A stretch of 6,803 nucleotides of DNA from the NCBI GenBank assembly GCA_001805655.1, contig MHGR01000052.1:1-6803 (forward strand), written 5' to 3'. Below, one piece after another: positions 6,428 to 6,803 of the stretch. The notes below the pieces were generated by a model that ran no database searches, was not told the DNA's origin, and saw nothing but the letters and a program-made list of their open reading frames with translations. The stretch's first letter is position 1. Every line of letters begins with the position of its first letter. The position numbers and the translations under genes are program-made. Source of the stretch: Omnitrophica WOR_2 bacterium RIFCSPHIGHO2_02_FULL_52_10 (GTDB taxonomy: Bacteria; Omnitrophota; Gorgyraeia; Zapsychrales; Zapsychraceae).

Positions 6428-6802
6428 CTATTTTTCTTCCAAACAAGTTTTGTAACAAAGCGCGGCAAGAATGCCTCCCGTGACGGGCCCGGCCCAATAC
6501 AGCCACAGGTCATTGAGTCCGCCGCCTAAGAGCGCCGGTCCCAAATGACGGGCGGGATTCATCGCGGCCCCCGTGATGGGCCCACCCATGAGTATATCAA
6601 GCGCGACGGTCAATCCGATAAACAAACCGCCGACTTGCGGGGCGCGTTTGTCAACGGCGGTCCCGTAGACAACAAAAACAAGAAAAAAAGTTAGAATCAT
6701 TTCTGTGATTAATCCCATGGTAACCGTAATGCCGGATGCAAGCGCCGGGGTTCCCATGTTTACGGCGGTGAGGGCCGCGGCCGGAAGGCAAATCTTTAAT
6801 AA
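6428..6802 (-). CDS. MIP-family channel (aquaporin), C-terminal half
   Basis: The last 124 residues of an integral membrane channel enter from the right edge; the frame is open to the end, and the internal ATG at 6755-6757 is not the true start. Three hydrophobic helices are visible: TM4 (L-I-T-E-M-I-L-T-F-F-L-V-F-V-V-Y-G), TM5 (G-L-F-I-G-L-T-V-A-L-D-I-L), and TM6 (L-Y-W-A-G-P-V-T-G-G-I-L-A-A-L). The second NPA box, M-N-P-A-R, lies between TM5 and TM6. The Y-W pair in TM6 is aquaporin-like rather than glycerol-facilitator-like. By alignment to recalled E. coli AqpZ, the TM5 filter His is Ile and the loop Thr is Ala, while the Arg after NPA is kept. This gives a less narrow filter, like plant TIPs, so the pore may pass small solutes such as hydrogen peroxide as well as water. 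It is the first visible gene of the tpx-sodA operon, 9 nt ahead of tpx. Confidence 0.93.
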   Translation of the reverse strand, partial: LLKICLPAAALTAVNMGTPALASGITVTMGLITEMILTFFLVFVVYGTAVDKRAPQVGGLFIGLTVALDILMGGPITGAAMNPARHLGPALLGGGLNDLWLYWAGPVTGGILAALCYKTCLEEK

Positions 6803-6803
6803 C

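Noticed and set aside
6428..6757. Complete small channel gene starting at the ATG at 6757
   Set aside because: The frame stays open upstream to the window edge with hydrophobic residues, and 109 residues would be only half of the MIP fold.

Overview
The window (6,803 bp) is a compact stretch of bacterial chromosome. One partial gene lies on the + strand at the left edge, and everything else is on the - strand. The large and small ribonucleotide reductase (RNR) subunits both look most like the chlamydial proteins I remember: an approximately 1,045-residue NrdA with stacked ATP cones and a class Ic NrdB. Together with the moderate GC content, this suggests a PVC-type or related lineage, perhaps something like Omnitrophota. 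That placement is inference from recalled family resemblance, not from a search. There are no mobile elements, CRISPR arrays, tRNAs or rRNAs.

Layout, left to right. (1) Positions 2-184, +: C-terminal end of the acetolactate synthase small subunit (ilvH/ilvN). (2) Positions 188-604 (or 685), -: a small protein that fits the IscU/NifU N-terminal scaffold fold but has only two of the three cluster-ligand cysteines. It is tail-to-tail with ilvH, with a 3-nt gap. (3) Positions 760-4974, -: an nrdA-nrdB operon with 24 nt between the genes, closed by a 10-bp hairpin at 720-751. (4) Positions 4975-5256: the nrd control region, with two NrdR boxes 30 bp apart lying over two candidate promoters, a leader of about 110-155 nt, and a strong hairpin just behind the upstream operon. 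(5) Positions 5257-6802, -: a tight operon in the order aquaporin (partial) - thiol peroxidase tpx - superoxide dismutase, with gaps of 9 and 19 nt.

How the genes fit together. The right-hand operon is an oxidant-handling set: a MIP channel whose visible selectivity-filter residues are wider than those of a strict water channel, a periplasm-independent atypical 2-Cys peroxidase, and an SOD with Mn-type signatures. The adjacent RNR carries Phe where the radical Tyr normally sits, which is the hallmark of the Mn/Fe class Ic enzyme that needs no tyrosyl radical. Two manganese-using enzymes and a peroxide-removal module therefore lie side by side. The divergent IscU-like gene downstream of nrdB is the least understood gene here.

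The main candidates for follow-up are the two-cysteine IscU-like protein, the class Ic RNR under tandem NrdR boxes, the aquaporin-tpx-sod cassette, and the pair of operon-end hairpins that lack a U-tract.
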